64,000 nucleotides of DNA from Hymenobacter translucens (GCF_020685205.1 NZ_JAJERB010000004.1:422486-486485), one strand, 5' to 3'. Positions 1-8,538 are shown, counted from the stretch's first letter. Translations and numbers: made by a program. Notes: generated from the letters alone by a model not told the origin.

Positions 1-195
1 CGCCAGCGGGTGGTTGGGAAGAAGACATAACAAGGGCCCGGGGCCGGGATAGAGAGTCGGATGAACAGACAAGTTGGGGAAAAGACGGCGAAAAACCCGT
101 TAGCTCGACAGGAACAAGGCTTTTGGCCCTGCGTATAGTCTTGCTCAACCCCAAGACCGGCGTAACCGGCTGGTCTTCGCAACCAACCTTTAGCC

Positions 196-510
196 ATGAA
201 CAACGACGAGCAGCAGCCCCGCGACGCCAGCGGGCAGGAGTCGCCCCCGGCCGGGCAGACCAGTAAGCGGCAGCCGGAAGGCCGGCAGTTTGCCAGTCGC
301 CGCAGCAATGCCCTGCGCGGCCTCAACGCCGACGACAACTCCGGCAGCGGCGGCACCGAGGGCGGCAAGGAAATCAAGGGCTCTGACGTGAGCAAAAACC
401 GCCGCAACTACAAAGCCCCCGGCAATGCCGACCGGGGCCACGTGGGCGGCAGCACGGTATCGAGCGGTACCGGCGTATCAGGCGGCGAAACCGGGCAGGT
501 TAACCTGTAG
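196..510 (+). CDS. Small hydrophilic hypothetical protein
   Basis: A 104-aa protein with no signal peptide and no membrane segment. It is rich in Gly, Ser, Asn, Gln and charged residues and looks largely disordered. I recognise no domain. The start is the only ATG of the frame and begins MNNDEQQP. The next gene on this strand (684-902) encodes a protein of the same character beginning MNNEKANP, so the two may be distant paralogs or share a stress-related role; that is inference. A sequence reading GCGTATAG lies near 131 and may be part of its promoter. Confidence 0.6.
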   Translation: MNNDEQQPRDASGQESPPAGQTSKRQPEGRQFASRRSNALRGLNADDNSGSGGTEGGKEIKGSDVSKNRRNYKAPGNADRGHVGGSTVSSGTGVSGGETGQVNL

Positions 511-514
511 GCGT

Positions 515-682
515 TTTCCGGTAGCAGGATATAGGTATTGGGTAGATGGATTGGTTAGGGCTGCGAGCAAGGTTTTTCCCGGCGAAGCCTGATCAGTCTA
601 CCACCCACTGTCCCCTTGCTTTAAAGCCTGATCATCCTACTACCAACTACTTACTACCAACTTCTTTTCAACCTTTCCCAGC
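515..682. repeat. Mirrored quasi-repeat hairpin spacer
   Basis: Spacer between the two small hydrophilic genes. A G/T-rich left part (GGTAGCAGGAT, 520-530, then related units) is answered by an A/C-rich right part (ATCCTACTACC, 634-644, then repeated CTACCAAC-like units). The arms can form a long imperfect hairpin. Two copies of GCCTGATCA (586 and 626) are also present. Confidence 0.4.
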
Positions 683-683
683 T

Positions 684-902
684 ATGAACAACGAAAAAGC
701 AAATCCCAGCGCCGAGGAGTCGACCGGCGCCCAGCGCGTCAGCATGGCCAACAGCGGCCAGAACCAGTTTCCCATCAAGAAGAAGCCCGGCCAGCAGCCC
801 CTGCAGGAAACCGGCAGCCACGACCGGAAGCGCGCCATGAAGGATGGCGGTGCCGACGAAGGCGAAAACGCCGGCGCCGAGGGCAACAACCATAAGAATT
901 AG
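684..902 (+). CDS. Small hydrophilic hypothetical protein
   Basis: A 72-aa, strongly hydrophilic protein rich in Lys, Glu, Gly, Asn and Gln, with no signal peptide or hydrophobic core. The frame is open further upstream, but the ATG at 684 (MNNEKANP) is preferred because its N-terminus resembles that of the gene at 196 and the upstream part overlaps a repeat-rich spacer. The family is not recognised; the composition suggests an intrinsically disordered protein. An intrinsic terminator follows at 973-1010. Confidence 0.55.
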   Translation: MNNEKANPSAEESTGAQRVSMANSGQNQFPIKKKPGQQPLQETGSHDRKRAMKDGGADEGENAGAEGNNHKN

Positions 903-965
903 CTGGTTGTTAGTTGTCGGTTATCAGTTGTCAGTCTTTTAGAACGATACTAACAACGGACAACA
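903..965. repeat. Mirrored quasi-repeat hairpin spacer
   Basis: A left arm of GTTGTTAGT/GTTGTC-like units (905-936) is followed by a right arm of ACTAACAAC/ACAAC units (948-965). The arms are imperfect reverse complements. It is one of several intergenic spacers in this window built this way. Confidence 0.4.
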
Positions 966-972
966 AACAGCC

Positions 973-1010
973 AAACCAAGCCGCTGCCTCCGGGTGGCGG
1001 CTTGGTTTTT
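973..1010 (+). terminator. Intrinsic terminator
   Basis: A 12-bp stem AAACCAAGCCGC (973-984) pairs with GCGGCTTGGTTT (997-1008) and continues into a T-run (1006-1010). It ends the 684-902 gene. The T-run plus G also forms a TTTG that could serve as the -33 element of the next gene. Confidence 0.75.
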
Positions 1011-1049
1011 GTCCGGGTGGTTCGGACTCAGCCAGTATCTTGGGGCCAG

Positions 1050-2339
1050 ATGCGCGCTTCTCTCCTTATTCGTCGGCTTCTGCCCGTTTCCGGCCTGCTG
1101 GCTCTGGCTTTTACGGCCCCGGCCCAGCCCGGCAATCCGCTGCGCCGCCTGCTGAAGGCGGATACCACCCGGTTCGGGCGGGTGCTGCGCCAACCGGATG
1201 CCTACAAGGTGCAGATTCTGTACACCCGCATTGACCGCGACGCCCAAAACCGGCCCCGGTTCAAGTCCTTTAGCTACCGCCTGCGGCCGAGCGAGTATTT
1301 TTACCCGGCCAGCACCGTGAAGCTGCCCGCCGCCGCGCTGGCGCTGGAAAAGCTGCACCAGCTGAAAGCCCGGCATCCGGCCCTGCATCCCGACTCACCC
1401 CTGCGCATCGACTCGGCCTTTGCCGGCCAGACCCGGGTGCTGCGCGACACCACGTCGGCCACCGGCCGGGGCAGCATCGCGCACTACATCCGCAAGGTGC
1501 TGCTGGTAAGCGACAACGATGGCTTCAACCGGCTCTACGAGTTTCTGGGCCAGCGGGAGCTGAACGAGGGCCTCGCCCGGCGCGGCTACCGCAACTTCCG
1601 GCTGATCCACCGCCTCTCGGTGGGCGACCAGGAGCCCGGTTCCCGCCACACCAACCCGGTCACCTTCTTTGCCGATACGGCCCTGCAGCAGCCCCTCTAC
1701 CAGCAGCCGGCGGCGTTCAACGAGGCGCCGTTTCCGCAGCTGAAGCTGAGCGGGGAGCGGGTAGGGGAGGCGTACCTGAAAGGGGATAAGCGCGTCAACG
1801 AGCCTTTAGACCTGAGTTCCAAAAGCTACCTGGGCTTACGCGAGCAGCAGCAACTGCTGCGGGCCATCCTGTTTCCGGAAAGCCTGCCCGCCGCCCGGCG
1901 GTTCGACCTGGGCGAGGAAGACTACTCGTTTCTGCGGCGCTACATGTCGGAGCTTCCCCGGGAAAGCCGGTTTCCAAAGTATCCGGTGGGCGAGTATCCC
2001 GACAACTACGCCAAGTTTCTGCTGGCCGGCGGCGCGGCCGGACCCCTGCCGCCGGGCGTACGTATCTTCAACAAGATCGGCCAGGCCTACGGGTTCCTGA
2101 TCGACAACGCCTACATCGTGGACCCGGCCAACGGCGTGGAATTCATGCTCAGCGCGGTTATCTACACCAACTCCGACGGGGTGCTTAACGACGACCACTA
2201 CGACTACGACACCATCGGCTTTCCCTTCCTGCGCGACCTGGGCCGGGCCGTGTACGACTACGAGCTTAAGCGCCCCCGCCGTCACCGGCCCGATCTGAGC
2301 CGGTTTCAACTCAGCTACGACGAGCCGCTGAAGCCATGA
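1050..2339 (+). CDS. Class A beta-lactamase-like secreted serine hydrolase
   Basis: A 429-aa protein with an N-terminal signal sequence (about residues 1-26, ending APAQ). It has the three signatures of the serine beta-lactamase/penicillin-binding fold: SxxK as STVK (88-91), SDN (154-156) and KIG in place of KTG (342-344). It probably acts in the periplasm on peptidoglycan peptides or beta-lactams. It is longer than a typical class A beta-lactamase (about 290 aa), with an insert between SDN and KIG, so a cell-wall role is as likely as resistance. The ATG at 1050 is chosen because the signal peptide starts there; an upstream GTG at 1002 falls inside the preceding terminator. Its stop overlaps the start of the dipeptidase gene by 4 bp (ATGA), so the two are probably translationally coupled. 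Confidence 0.8.
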   Translation: MRASLLIRRLLPVSGLLALAFTAPAQPGNPLRRLLKADTTRFGRVLRQPDAYKVQILYTRIDRDAQNRPRFKSFSYRLRPSEYFYPASTVKLPAAALALEKLHQLKARHPALHPDSPLRIDSAFAGQTRVLRDTTSATGRGSIAHYIRKVLLVSDNDGFNRLYEFLGQRELNEGLARRGYRNFRLIHRLSVGDQEPGSRHTNPVTFFADTALQQPLYQQPAAFNEAPFPQLKLSGERVGEAYLKGDKRVNEPLDLSSKSYLGLREQQQLLRAILFPESLPAARRFDLGEEDYSFLRRYMSELPRESRFPKYPVGEYPDNYAKFLLAGGAAGPLPPGVRIFNKIGQAYGFLIDNAYIVDPANGVEFMLSAVIYTNSDGVLNDDHYDYDTIGFPFLRDLGRAVYDYELKRPRRHRPDLSRFQLSYDEPLKP

Positions 2340-2968
2340 CCGAGCCCCAGCCCAACCCGTACGGCCTGCGGGTGCTCAGCTCCCCGGCGCAGTACCGGCA
2401 GCAGGCGGCCCGCCACCCGGCCCGGCAGCTGGTGAACCTGGCCGAAGCTATTCCCGGCCTCCGGCTGGATATCCGCTACGCTACGGCCGACAACCTGCTC
2501 GGCTATCCGCTTTACCAGCAGGCCCAGGCCTGGCTGCGCCGCCCCGTGGCCGAGGCGCTGAAGCAGGTGCAGCAGGCCCTGGCCGCGCACGGGGCCGGGC
2601 TGGTGGTGTACGATGCCTACCGGCCCTACAGCGCCACGGTGCTGATGTACCAGAAGGTGCAGAACGAGGATTACGCCGCCCCGCCCTGGCGCGGCTCCCG
2701 CCACAACCGGGGCTGCTCGGTGGACGTGGGCCTGGTAAACCAAGCCACCGGCCGCCCGCTGCCGATGCCCACCGCCTTTGACGAGCTGAGCCCCGCCGCG
2801 CACTCCGCCTACGAGCCCGTATCTTCCGAAGCCCGCCGCCACCGGGCGCTGCTGCTGAAGACGATGGCGCAGTTTGGCTTCGTGAACTACCCCGGCGAGT
2901 GGTGGCACTTCGACTACGCCCAATGGGCCGAGTTCGGCCTGCTGGACCTCTCGTTTGAGGAGCTGTAG
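2336..2968 (+). CDS. ddpX: D-alanyl-D-alanine dipeptidase (VanX/DdpX, M15D)
   Basis: A 210-aa zinc dipeptidase that hydrolyses free D-Ala-D-Ala. The M15D metal site is intact: His123 and Asp130 in SRHNRGCSVD, His191 in EWWH, with Glu188 as catalytic base. The spacing (H-x6-D, E-x2-H) matches VanX. The upstream YDAYRPYSA segment is also typical. No signal peptide is visible, so it is probably cytoplasmic. It overlaps the serine hydrolase gene by 4 bp and precedes a DigH-like glycosidase on the same strand, which points to peptidoglycan turnover or D-Ala-D-Ala recycling. No vanHA ligase genes are nearby, so vancomycin resistance is not implied. Confidence 0.88.
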   Translation: MTEPQPNPYGLRVLSSPAQYRQQAARHPARQLVNLAEAIPGLRLDIRYATADNLLGYPLYQQAQAWLRRPVAEALKQVQQALAAHGAGLVVYDAYRPYSATVLMYQKVQNEDYAAPPWRGSRHNRGCSVDVGLVNQATGRPLPMPTAFDELSPAAHSAYEPVSSEARRHRALLLKTMAQFGFVNYPGEWWHFDYAQWAEFGLLDLSFEEL

Positions 2969-2976
2969 CCCCACTA

Positions 2977-2998
2977 GCGCGGACTTTATAGTCCGCGC
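2977..2998. repeat. Short extragenic palindrome
   Basis: A 9-bp inverted repeat, GCGCGGACT (2977-2985) and AGTCCGCGC (2990-2998), with a TTAT loop, directly after the dipeptidase gene. There is no T-run, so it is either a weak terminator or a REP-like extragenic palindrome. Confidence 0.55.
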
Positions 2999-3061
2999 CG
3001 GCACGAGGCCATAATGCGCGTCACCCACGGGTGGTTCGGCAAAAAGCTCTGACGGAAAGCC

Positions 3062-3113
3062 TGTGACAAACTGTGTTGTGACAAAACGTTTTGTCACAAC
3101 ACAGTTTGTCACA
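3062..3113. repeat. Perfect 52-bp palindrome with nested TGTGACAAA repeats
   Basis: Both 26-bp arms (3062-3087 and 3088-3113) match with no loop and no mismatch; the centre is AAAACGTTTT. Each arm contains TGTGACAAA twice, 15 bp apart (3062 and 3077). It lies 78 bp upstream of the DigH-like gene. It could be a multi-site operator, a cruciform or a transcription stop. Confidence 0.85.
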
Positions 3114-3190
3114 ACCAGGACCAGCCTATTTTGTGCGCGGCGCTGCCGGGTTATGGCGTAATTTGCGGCCTGTTCCACCCGCCTGTGCTG

Positions 3191-4942
3191 ATGCCCCGTT
3201 TCCTGCCCGCTTCTCTGCCTGCTCTTTTCCTGCTGCTTGTATTGCTTACCGGCTCCGCCGCCCGGGCCCAGGACGTGCCGCCCAAGCGGGAACTGCGCGG
3301 GGTCTGGATTGCCACCGTGGAAAACATCGACTGGCCCAGCTCCCGCACGCTCACGCCCGAGCAGCAGCGCCGGGAGTACCGCCGGATGCTTGACGTGCAG
3401 CAGCGCAACGGCATCAACGCGGTGTTCGTGCAGGTGCGGCCCGCCGCCGACGCTTTCTACCAGAGCGACCTGGAGCCCTGGAGCAAGTGGCTGACCGGCA
3501 CCCAGGGCAAGGCCCCCAGCCCATACTACGACCCGCTGGTGTTCATGATTGACGAGGCCCACGCCCGGGGCATGGAGTTTCACGCCTGGTTTAACCCCTA
3601 CCGGGCCAGCATGGACTCCGTGACGCGCCGCCTCGCGCCCACCCACCCGTTCCGCAAGCACCCCGAGTGGTTTCTGCGCTACTCCGGCAAGCTGCTGTTC
3701 AACCCCGGTATCCCCGAGGTGCGCAGCTACATCACCCAGGTGGTAATGGACGTGGTGCGGCGCTACGACATCGACGGCGTCCACTTCGACGACTACTTTT
3801 ACCCGTACCCCGAGCCCAATCAGAAGCTGCACGACGAGCAGGCGTTTCAGGAGTTCAACGACGGCTACACCAACCTGGCCGACTGGCGGCGGCATAACGT
3901 GAACGTGTTTATCGAGAACCTACACGACTCGATTCAGAATACCAAGCGCTGGGTGAAGTTCGGCATCAGTCCGTTCGGGGTGTGGATGAACAAGTCGGCC
4001 CACCCCGACGGGTCGGACACCCGGGCCGGGCAGCCCACCTACTCCAACCTCTATGCCGACACCCGCCTGTGGCTGCAGAAAGGCTGGATTGACTACATCC
4101 TGCCCCAGCTCTACTGGAGTACCAACTTCAAGCTCGTGCCCTACGCCGTGCTGCTGGAGTGGTGGACGCGCAACCGGTTCGGGCGCCACCTCTACGCCGG
4201 GCAGGGCGCCTACCGGATGCTCGAAAACACCCGCTCCGACACCACCTGGCGCAACCCGCGGGAGCTGATGCGCCAGATTCGCCTGAACCGCTCGTACCCC
4301 AACGAGGTAAGCGGGGCCGTGTTCTTCAGCTCCAAGTCGCTGATGCGCAACCCCCTGCACACCTCCGACTCGCTACGGCTGAACATGTTCCGCTACCCGG
4401 CCCTGATTCCGACCATGCCCTGGCTTGACCAGCAGCCGCCCCGCCCGGCCCAGAACCTGACCTTGAACCGCACCGAACAAGCTGTGGCTTTGCAGTGGCA
4501 GCCCGGCCCCGCGGCTCCCGACGGTGACGAGGCCCGCTACTACGTGGTGTACCGCTTCGGCCCCGACGACCAGCCTTCCCCCGCCGACCCGCGCTTTATC
4601 GTAGGTCTGGTTCAGCAGCGCGGCACCGCCATTCCCGGCTTTCAGGATACCACCGCCCGGGCCGGTACCGAGTACGCCTACTACGTGACGGCCGTGGACC
4701 GGCTCCACAACGAAAGCTCGCCCATCCGCCTCAGCACCGATGCCCGGGTGAATGCTGCGGCCCTGGCCGCCAAGGCGGCCGCCCCGGTGGCGGTACCCAG
4801 CCCGCCGGTAGCCGCCGCGCCCAAGCAGGTCGTGAAAGCCAAAACCACCGCCGTGCGCACCGAGGGCGACACCGTTACCAAGACCAAGGTGAAAGTCAAG
4901 AAGAAGCGCGGCTTCTTCGCCCGCCTGTTCGGCCGGAAGTAG
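3191..4942 (+). CDS. DigH/YngK-like glycosyl hydrolase (GHL10, DUF187)
   Basis: A 583-aa exported protein. A signal peptide ends near residue 32 (GSAARAQ). The body is a GHL10/DUF187 TIM-barrel: it opens with ELRGVWIATVENIDWP, then NAVFVQVRPAADAFY, FHAWFNPYRA, a DGVHFDDYFYPYP active-site segment, and FGISPFGVW. A fibronectin III-like domain follows (about 420-530), then an Ala/Pro/Val linker and a very basic tail ending KKRGFFARLFGRK. E. coli DigH (YddW) of this family cleaves denuded peptidoglycan glycan strands, so a cell-wall role fits the neighbouring dipeptidase and serine hydrolase. The ATG at 3191 is preferred over a TTG at 3131 because the signal peptide begins there. The basic tail is unusual and may hold it at the membrane or cell wall. 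Confidence 0.82.
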   Translation: MPRFLPASLPALFLLLVLLTGSAARAQDVPPKRELRGVWIATVENIDWPSSRTLTPEQQRREYRRMLDVQQRNGINAVFVQVRPAADAFYQSDLEPWSKWLTGTQGKAPSPYYDPLVFMIDEAHARGMEFHAWFNPYRASMDSVTRRLAPTHPFRKHPEWFLRYSGKLLFNPGIPEVRSYITQVVMDVVRRYDIDGVHFDDYFYPYPEPNQKLHDEQAFQEFNDGYTNLADWRRHNVNVFIENLHDSIQNTKRWVKFGISPFGVWMNKSAHPDGSDTRAGQPTYSNLYADTRLWLQKGWIDYILPQLYWSTNFKLVPYAVLLEWWTRNRFGRHLYAGQGAYRMLENTRSDTTWRNPRELMRQIRLNRSYPNEVSGAVFFSSKSLMRNPLHTSDSLRLNMFRYPALIPTMPWLDQQPPRPAQNLTLNRTEQAVALQWQPGPAAPDGDEARYYVVYRFGPDDQPSPADPRFIVGLVQQRGTAIPGFQDTTARAGTEYAYYVTAVDRLHNESSPIRLSTDARVNAAALAAKAAAPVAVPSPPVAAAPKQVVKAKTTAVRTEGDTVTKTKVKVKKKRGFFARLFGRK

Positions 4943-4968
4943 AGTAGGGGCCGGTTTAAGCTTTACCC

Positions 4969-5067
4969 AAAAGGCGGTCATGCAGAGGCGCAGCCGAAGC
5001 ATCTCGCGTGCTGACGTTGTTGGGAGAAGAGCGTCATGCTTCGACAGACTCAACATGACCGCCTTTT
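4969..5067. repeat. Extragenic inverted-repeat element (about 100 bp)
   Basis: AAAAGGCGGTCATG (4969-4982) is the exact reverse complement of CATGACCGCCTTTT (5054-5067). The interior carries GCGCAGCCGAAGCATCTCGC and GCGTCATGCTTCGACAG, themselves partly complementary. From memory, this GTCATGC/GAAGCATCTCGCG type of element is common between genes in Hymenobacter; I could not check that here. Confidence 0.7.
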
Positions 5068-5137
5068 AGGATAAGGGCCGGACAACCGTCCCGGCATCTA
5101 AAATCCGGGCGCCAACCTGCTCAACCTGCTGACACTA

Positions 5138-5165
5138 CCCCTTGCCACCCCGGCAAGGGGTTTTC
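5138..5165 (+). terminator. Intrinsic terminator-like hairpin
   Basis: CCCCTTGCC (5138-5146) pairs with GGCAAGGGG (5152-5160), followed by TTTTCTT. It lies in the 535-bp gap before the first SusC gene and may end transcription from the DigH-like gene. The rest of that gap (5166-5477) is AT-richer and presumably holds the SusC promoter, but I see no clear consensus match. Confidence 0.65.
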
Positions 5166-5477
5166 TTGTGCTATTCTTGCCGGTTCACCGTCTGCCAGCA
5201 TGCAGTGGAAGAACTGGTATAATTCAATTGTCCGATACAAACTCTCTTGGGCTGTAGGCGAGGCTCCCGATTTGCAGTTCCTACATGAATAGTGAGTCGT
5301 CACTCATTCCGAAAACTGACGGATCTTCCGGCAACGTTCCCGACATCGTTTGCATAAAATTATCTGCTCTTATCCTGCCGTTTATATCTGAATACCTCAA
5401 CCTTACTGATGCGGGATAAGCCGGGTACATAACCGGCTATCCTGTGGCAAATCAAATTCTCACTATACGGTTAGCTC

Positions 5478-8400
5478 ATGAAAAACTGGTTACTCCTGAT
5501 TGTACTTGTGCTCAGCCTTGCCGGGCACGCCCGGGCCCAGCAGGCCCGGCGCCTGACCGGCCAGGTGCTCGACGACGCCAATGGCCAGGGCCTGCCCGGC
5601 GTCACGGTTGTGGTCAAGAACACCACCACCGGGGCCAGCACCGACGGGGACGGGCACTTCACGCTGGACGTGCCCGCCGGCGCGGCCACGCTCGTGTTCA
5701 GCTACGTGGGCTACCTGCCCGTGACGCTGCCGGTGGGAGAGAATGCCACCGTGAAAGTGCGCCTGAAAGCCGACCAGAAAGCCCTCGACGAGGTCGTGGT
5801 GATTGGCTACGGCGAGGTGAAAAAGAGCGACGTGACCGGGGCCATTGTCTCGGTGAAGGCCGAAGACCTGAAGAAGGTGCCGACCTCGAACGTGATGGAG
5901 TCCCTGCAGGGCCGCTTGCCCGGCGTCGACATCACCCGCTCCAGCGGGGCGGCCGGCTCGGGCGTGAACATCACCGTGCGCGGCAACCGCTCGTTGAGCG
6001 CCAACAACGGCCCGCTGTTCATCGTGGACGGGGTGCAGTACAACTCGATTCAGGACATCAACCCCAACGACATCCAAAGCATGGAAGTGCTGAAGGATGC
6101 CGCCTCCACGGCCGTGTACGGGGCCCGGGGCGCCAACGGGGTTATTATCGTGACCACCAAGAAGGGCGCGTCCGGCAAGACCACCGTTTCGCTGAACTCC
6201 TACATCGGCCAAAGCGAAGTGGTTAGCTACCCGGCCGTGCTGACCGGCCCCGAGTACATTGCCCAGAAGCGCGAAGCCAACCGCACCACGGGGTTGTGGA
6301 CCAGCCCAGCCGATGACCCCAAGATCTTCGGGGCCGCCTACCAGCGCGAAGCCCTGGCCAGCGGCGCCTGGACCGACTGGTCCGGCCTGCTGTTGCGTAA
6401 AGGCGTGCAGCAAAACCACCAGGTCGGCATCGGGGGCGGGGGTGAGAATACCAAGTTCTACCTCTCCTTCGACTACTTCAACGAGAAGGGCGTGTTCCGC
6501 CTCGACCAGCTGCGCCGCTACACCACCCGCTTCAACCTGGAGCACGCCGTGAGCAGCAAGGTAAAGGTGGGTTTGCAAAGCCAGCTCACCTACTACAACC
6601 AGAACGTGCGCCGCGACCCGCTCAACCTGGCCAACAAGATTGACCCGCTCACCACGCCCACCGACGGCAACGGCGTGTTTCAGAACATCCTGCAGAACGG
6701 CCGCGACATCAACCCCCTGGCCGACGAGCAGCCCGGCAACTACGAAAATAACGTGCGCACCACCCGCACCTTCCTGACGGCGTTTGCCCAGTACCAGATT
6801 GCCACGGGCCTGAGCCTCCGCTCGAACCTGGGCCTGACGCTGGCCAACGCCCGCACCGGCATCTACCGCGGCTCCAACACCATCGACATGGCCGGCTCCA
6901 CGCCCCAGTCGTTCTACGGCGTCGACTTCACCACCAACTGGAGCTGGGAAAACATCCTGAACTACAGCAAGACCTTCGGCGACCATTCCATCAGTGCCAC
7001 CGCCGTCTCGTCGCTGCTCACCTTTAATACCGAGCTGCAAACGGCACAGGGCCGCAACCAACTGCTGGGCTACCAGCTCTACTACGCCCTGGCCAACGCC
7101 AACCAGCAGATGGGCATCAACAGCGCCTATGTCAACAGCAAGCTGATTTCGTTTACGGGCCGGGTGCAGTACGGCTACAAGAGCCGCTACCTGCTCACGC
7201 TTACCGGCCGGCAGGACTACTCCTCGAAGCTGGCTGCCGGCCACAAGGGCGCCTTCTTCCCCTCGGCCGCCGTGGCCTGGCGCATCATCGATGAAAGCTT
7301 CCTGCAGGGCCAGGACATCGTGTCGGACCTGAAGCTGCGCGCGTCCTACGGCCTGGCCGGCAACTACGACGTGCCCGCCTATTCGTCCCAGTCCCTGCTA
7401 ACCCGGATTCCCTTTGCCTTTGGCGACAACTCGGCCCCGGCCTACGTGTTTGCTTCCCGCATCGGCAACCTCGACCTGACCTGGGAAAAGTCGACCACCA
7501 AGAACGTGGGCCTGGATTTCGGCCTGCTCGGCAACCGCCTCACCGGCTCGGTGGACGTGTACGAGACGCTGACCCGGGACCTGCTCATCGACCGGTTTCT
7601 GCCCGCCACCTCGGGCGTGGGCGTGATTACCCAGAACGTGGGCCGCACCCGCAACCGCGGCATTGAGCTGGGCCTCAACGGACGGGTTATCGACAACGAG
7701 CACGTGAAGTGGAACCTGGGCGCGACCTGGTTTAAAAACCAGGAGGAAATCCAGCAGCTCGCCACCGCCGCCGACGACATCGCCAACGGCTGGTTTGTGG
7801 GCTACCCCACCCGCGTGTTCTACGACTACGAGAAAATCGGCATCTGGCAGCTGAACGAGGCCGATGAGGCGCGCTCGTTTGGGCAGAAGCCCGGGCAGAT
7901 CAAGGTGAAGGACCAGAACGGCGACGGGCTGATTACGGCCGCCGCCGACCGCAAGGTGCTGGGTTCGGCTTTGCCCAAGTGGAGCGCCAGCCTTAACTCC
8001 GACGTGAGCTGGAAGGGCTTTGATCTGTCGATGCAGTGGTTTGCCCGCTACGGCCAGCTCATCCGCTACGAGTACGACCAGCTCTGGGACCCGCAGGGCG
8101 TGGAAAACTCCTCGAAGCAGGACTACTGGACCCCCGAAAACCCCACCAACAGCTTTCCCCGCCCCGATGCCAGCTTGTCGAAAAGCACCTTGCAAAACAG
8201 CCTCTACGGCAACACCCTGGCGTACCGCGACGGGTCGTACCTGAAGCTGCGGGCCGTGACGCTGGGCTACTCGGTGCCGGCCGGCGTGCTGGAGAAAATC
8301 GGCGTGTCGTCGGCCCGGGTGTACGTGCAGGGCAAGAACCTGTGGGTCGTGAGCAACATTCCCGACTACGACCCTGAGCGGGCTGCTTCGGCCGCTACCT

Positions 8401-8519
8401 CGGCGCCCGAGCAGGTATTCACGTCGAGCACCTCCTCGGCCGGCCTGGCCGTGGGCCTGTCGCCCTTGTCGAACCCCATTCCCCGCCTGGTGCTAGTCGG
8501 CGTCAACCTTTCCTTCTAA
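5478..8519 (+). CDS. SusC/RagA-family TonB-dependent outer-membrane transporter
   Basis: A 1,013-aa TonB-linked channel. The signal peptide MKNWLLLIVLVLSLAGHARA is followed by a carboxypeptidase-regulatory-like domain (about 24-110, LTGQVLDDANGQGLPGVTV), a TonB-box-like segment DEVVVIGYG, then the plug (about 115-235) with the SusC signature running through PLFIVDGVQYNS, MEVLKDAASTAVYGARGANG and VIIVTTKKG. The rest is the beta-barrel, ending LVGVNLSF with terminal Phe. Length and architecture are normal. With the SusD lipoprotein 19 bp downstream it would form a lidded importer for an oligomeric nutrient. No glycosidase, protease, anti-sigma or ECF gene lies beside it, so the substrate cannot be predicted. 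Confidence 0.95.
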   Translation: MKNWLLLIVLVLSLAGHARAQQARRLTGQVLDDANGQGLPGVTVVVKNTTTGASTDGDGHFTLDVPAGAATLVFSYVGYLPVTLPVGENATVKVRLKADQKALDEVVVIGYGEVKKSDVTGAIVSVKAEDLKKVPTSNVMESLQGRLPGVDITRSSGAAGSGVNITVRGNRSLSANNGPLFIVDGVQYNSIQDINPNDIQSMEVLKDAASTAVYGARGANGVIIVTTKKGASGKTTVSLNSYIGQSEVVSYPAVLTGPEYIAQKREANRTTGLWTSPADDPKIFGAAYQREALASGAWTDWSGLLLRKGVQQNHQVGIGGGGENTKFYLSFDYFNEKGVFRLDQLRRYTTRFNLEHAVSSKVKVGLQSQLTYYNQNVRRDPLNLANKIDPLTTPTDGNGVFQNILQNGRDINPLADEQPGNYENNVRTTRTFLTAFAQYQIATGLSLRSNLGLTLANARTGIYRGSNTIDMAGSTPQSFYGVDFTTNWSWENILNYSKTFGDHSISATAVSSLLTFNTELQTAQGRNQLLGYQLYYALANANQQMGINSAYVNSKLISFTGRVQYGYKSRYLLTLTGRQDYSSKLAAGHKGAFFPSAAVAWRIIDESFLQGQDIVSDLKLRASYGLAGNYDVPAYSSQSLLTRIPFAFGDNSAPAYVFASRIGNLDLTWEKSTTKNVGLDFGLLGNRLTGSVDVYETLTRDLLIDRFLPATSGVGVITQNVGRTRNRGIELGLNGRVIDNEHVKWNLGATWFKNQEEIQQLATAADDIANGWFVGYPTRVFYDYEKIGIWQLNEADEARSFGQKPGQIKVKDQNGDGLITAAADRKVLGSALPKWSASLNSDVSWKGFDLSMQWFARYGQLIRYEYDQLWDPQGVENSSKQDYWTPENPTNSFPRPDASLSKSTLQNSLYGNTLAYRDGSYLKLRAVTLGYSVPAGVLEKIGVSSARVYVQGKNLWVVSNIPDYDPERAASAATSAPEQVFTSSTSSAGLAVGLSPLSNPIPRLVLVGVNLSF

Positions 8520-8538
8520 TCGTCAGCCCTTCCTGAAT

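Noticed and set aside
1050..2968. Vancomycin-resistance cluster
   Set aside because: There is a VanX-type dipeptidase but no VanH, VanA ligase or VanRS two-component genes.
2315..3895. 526-codon open frame on the minus strand
   Set aside because: It lies antisense to the dipeptidase and DigH-like genes and has only Val/Gly/His-rich shadow composition typical of GC-rich complementary frames.
5121..5303. 60-codon minus-strand ORF with a Cys-x2-Cys pair
   Set aside because: It overlaps a terminator hairpin and has no start context or homology that I recognise.
5490..7244. 584-codon open frame opposite the SusC gene
   Set aside because: Antisense to a well-supported SusC gene; no domain or signal peptide; codon-shadow composition.
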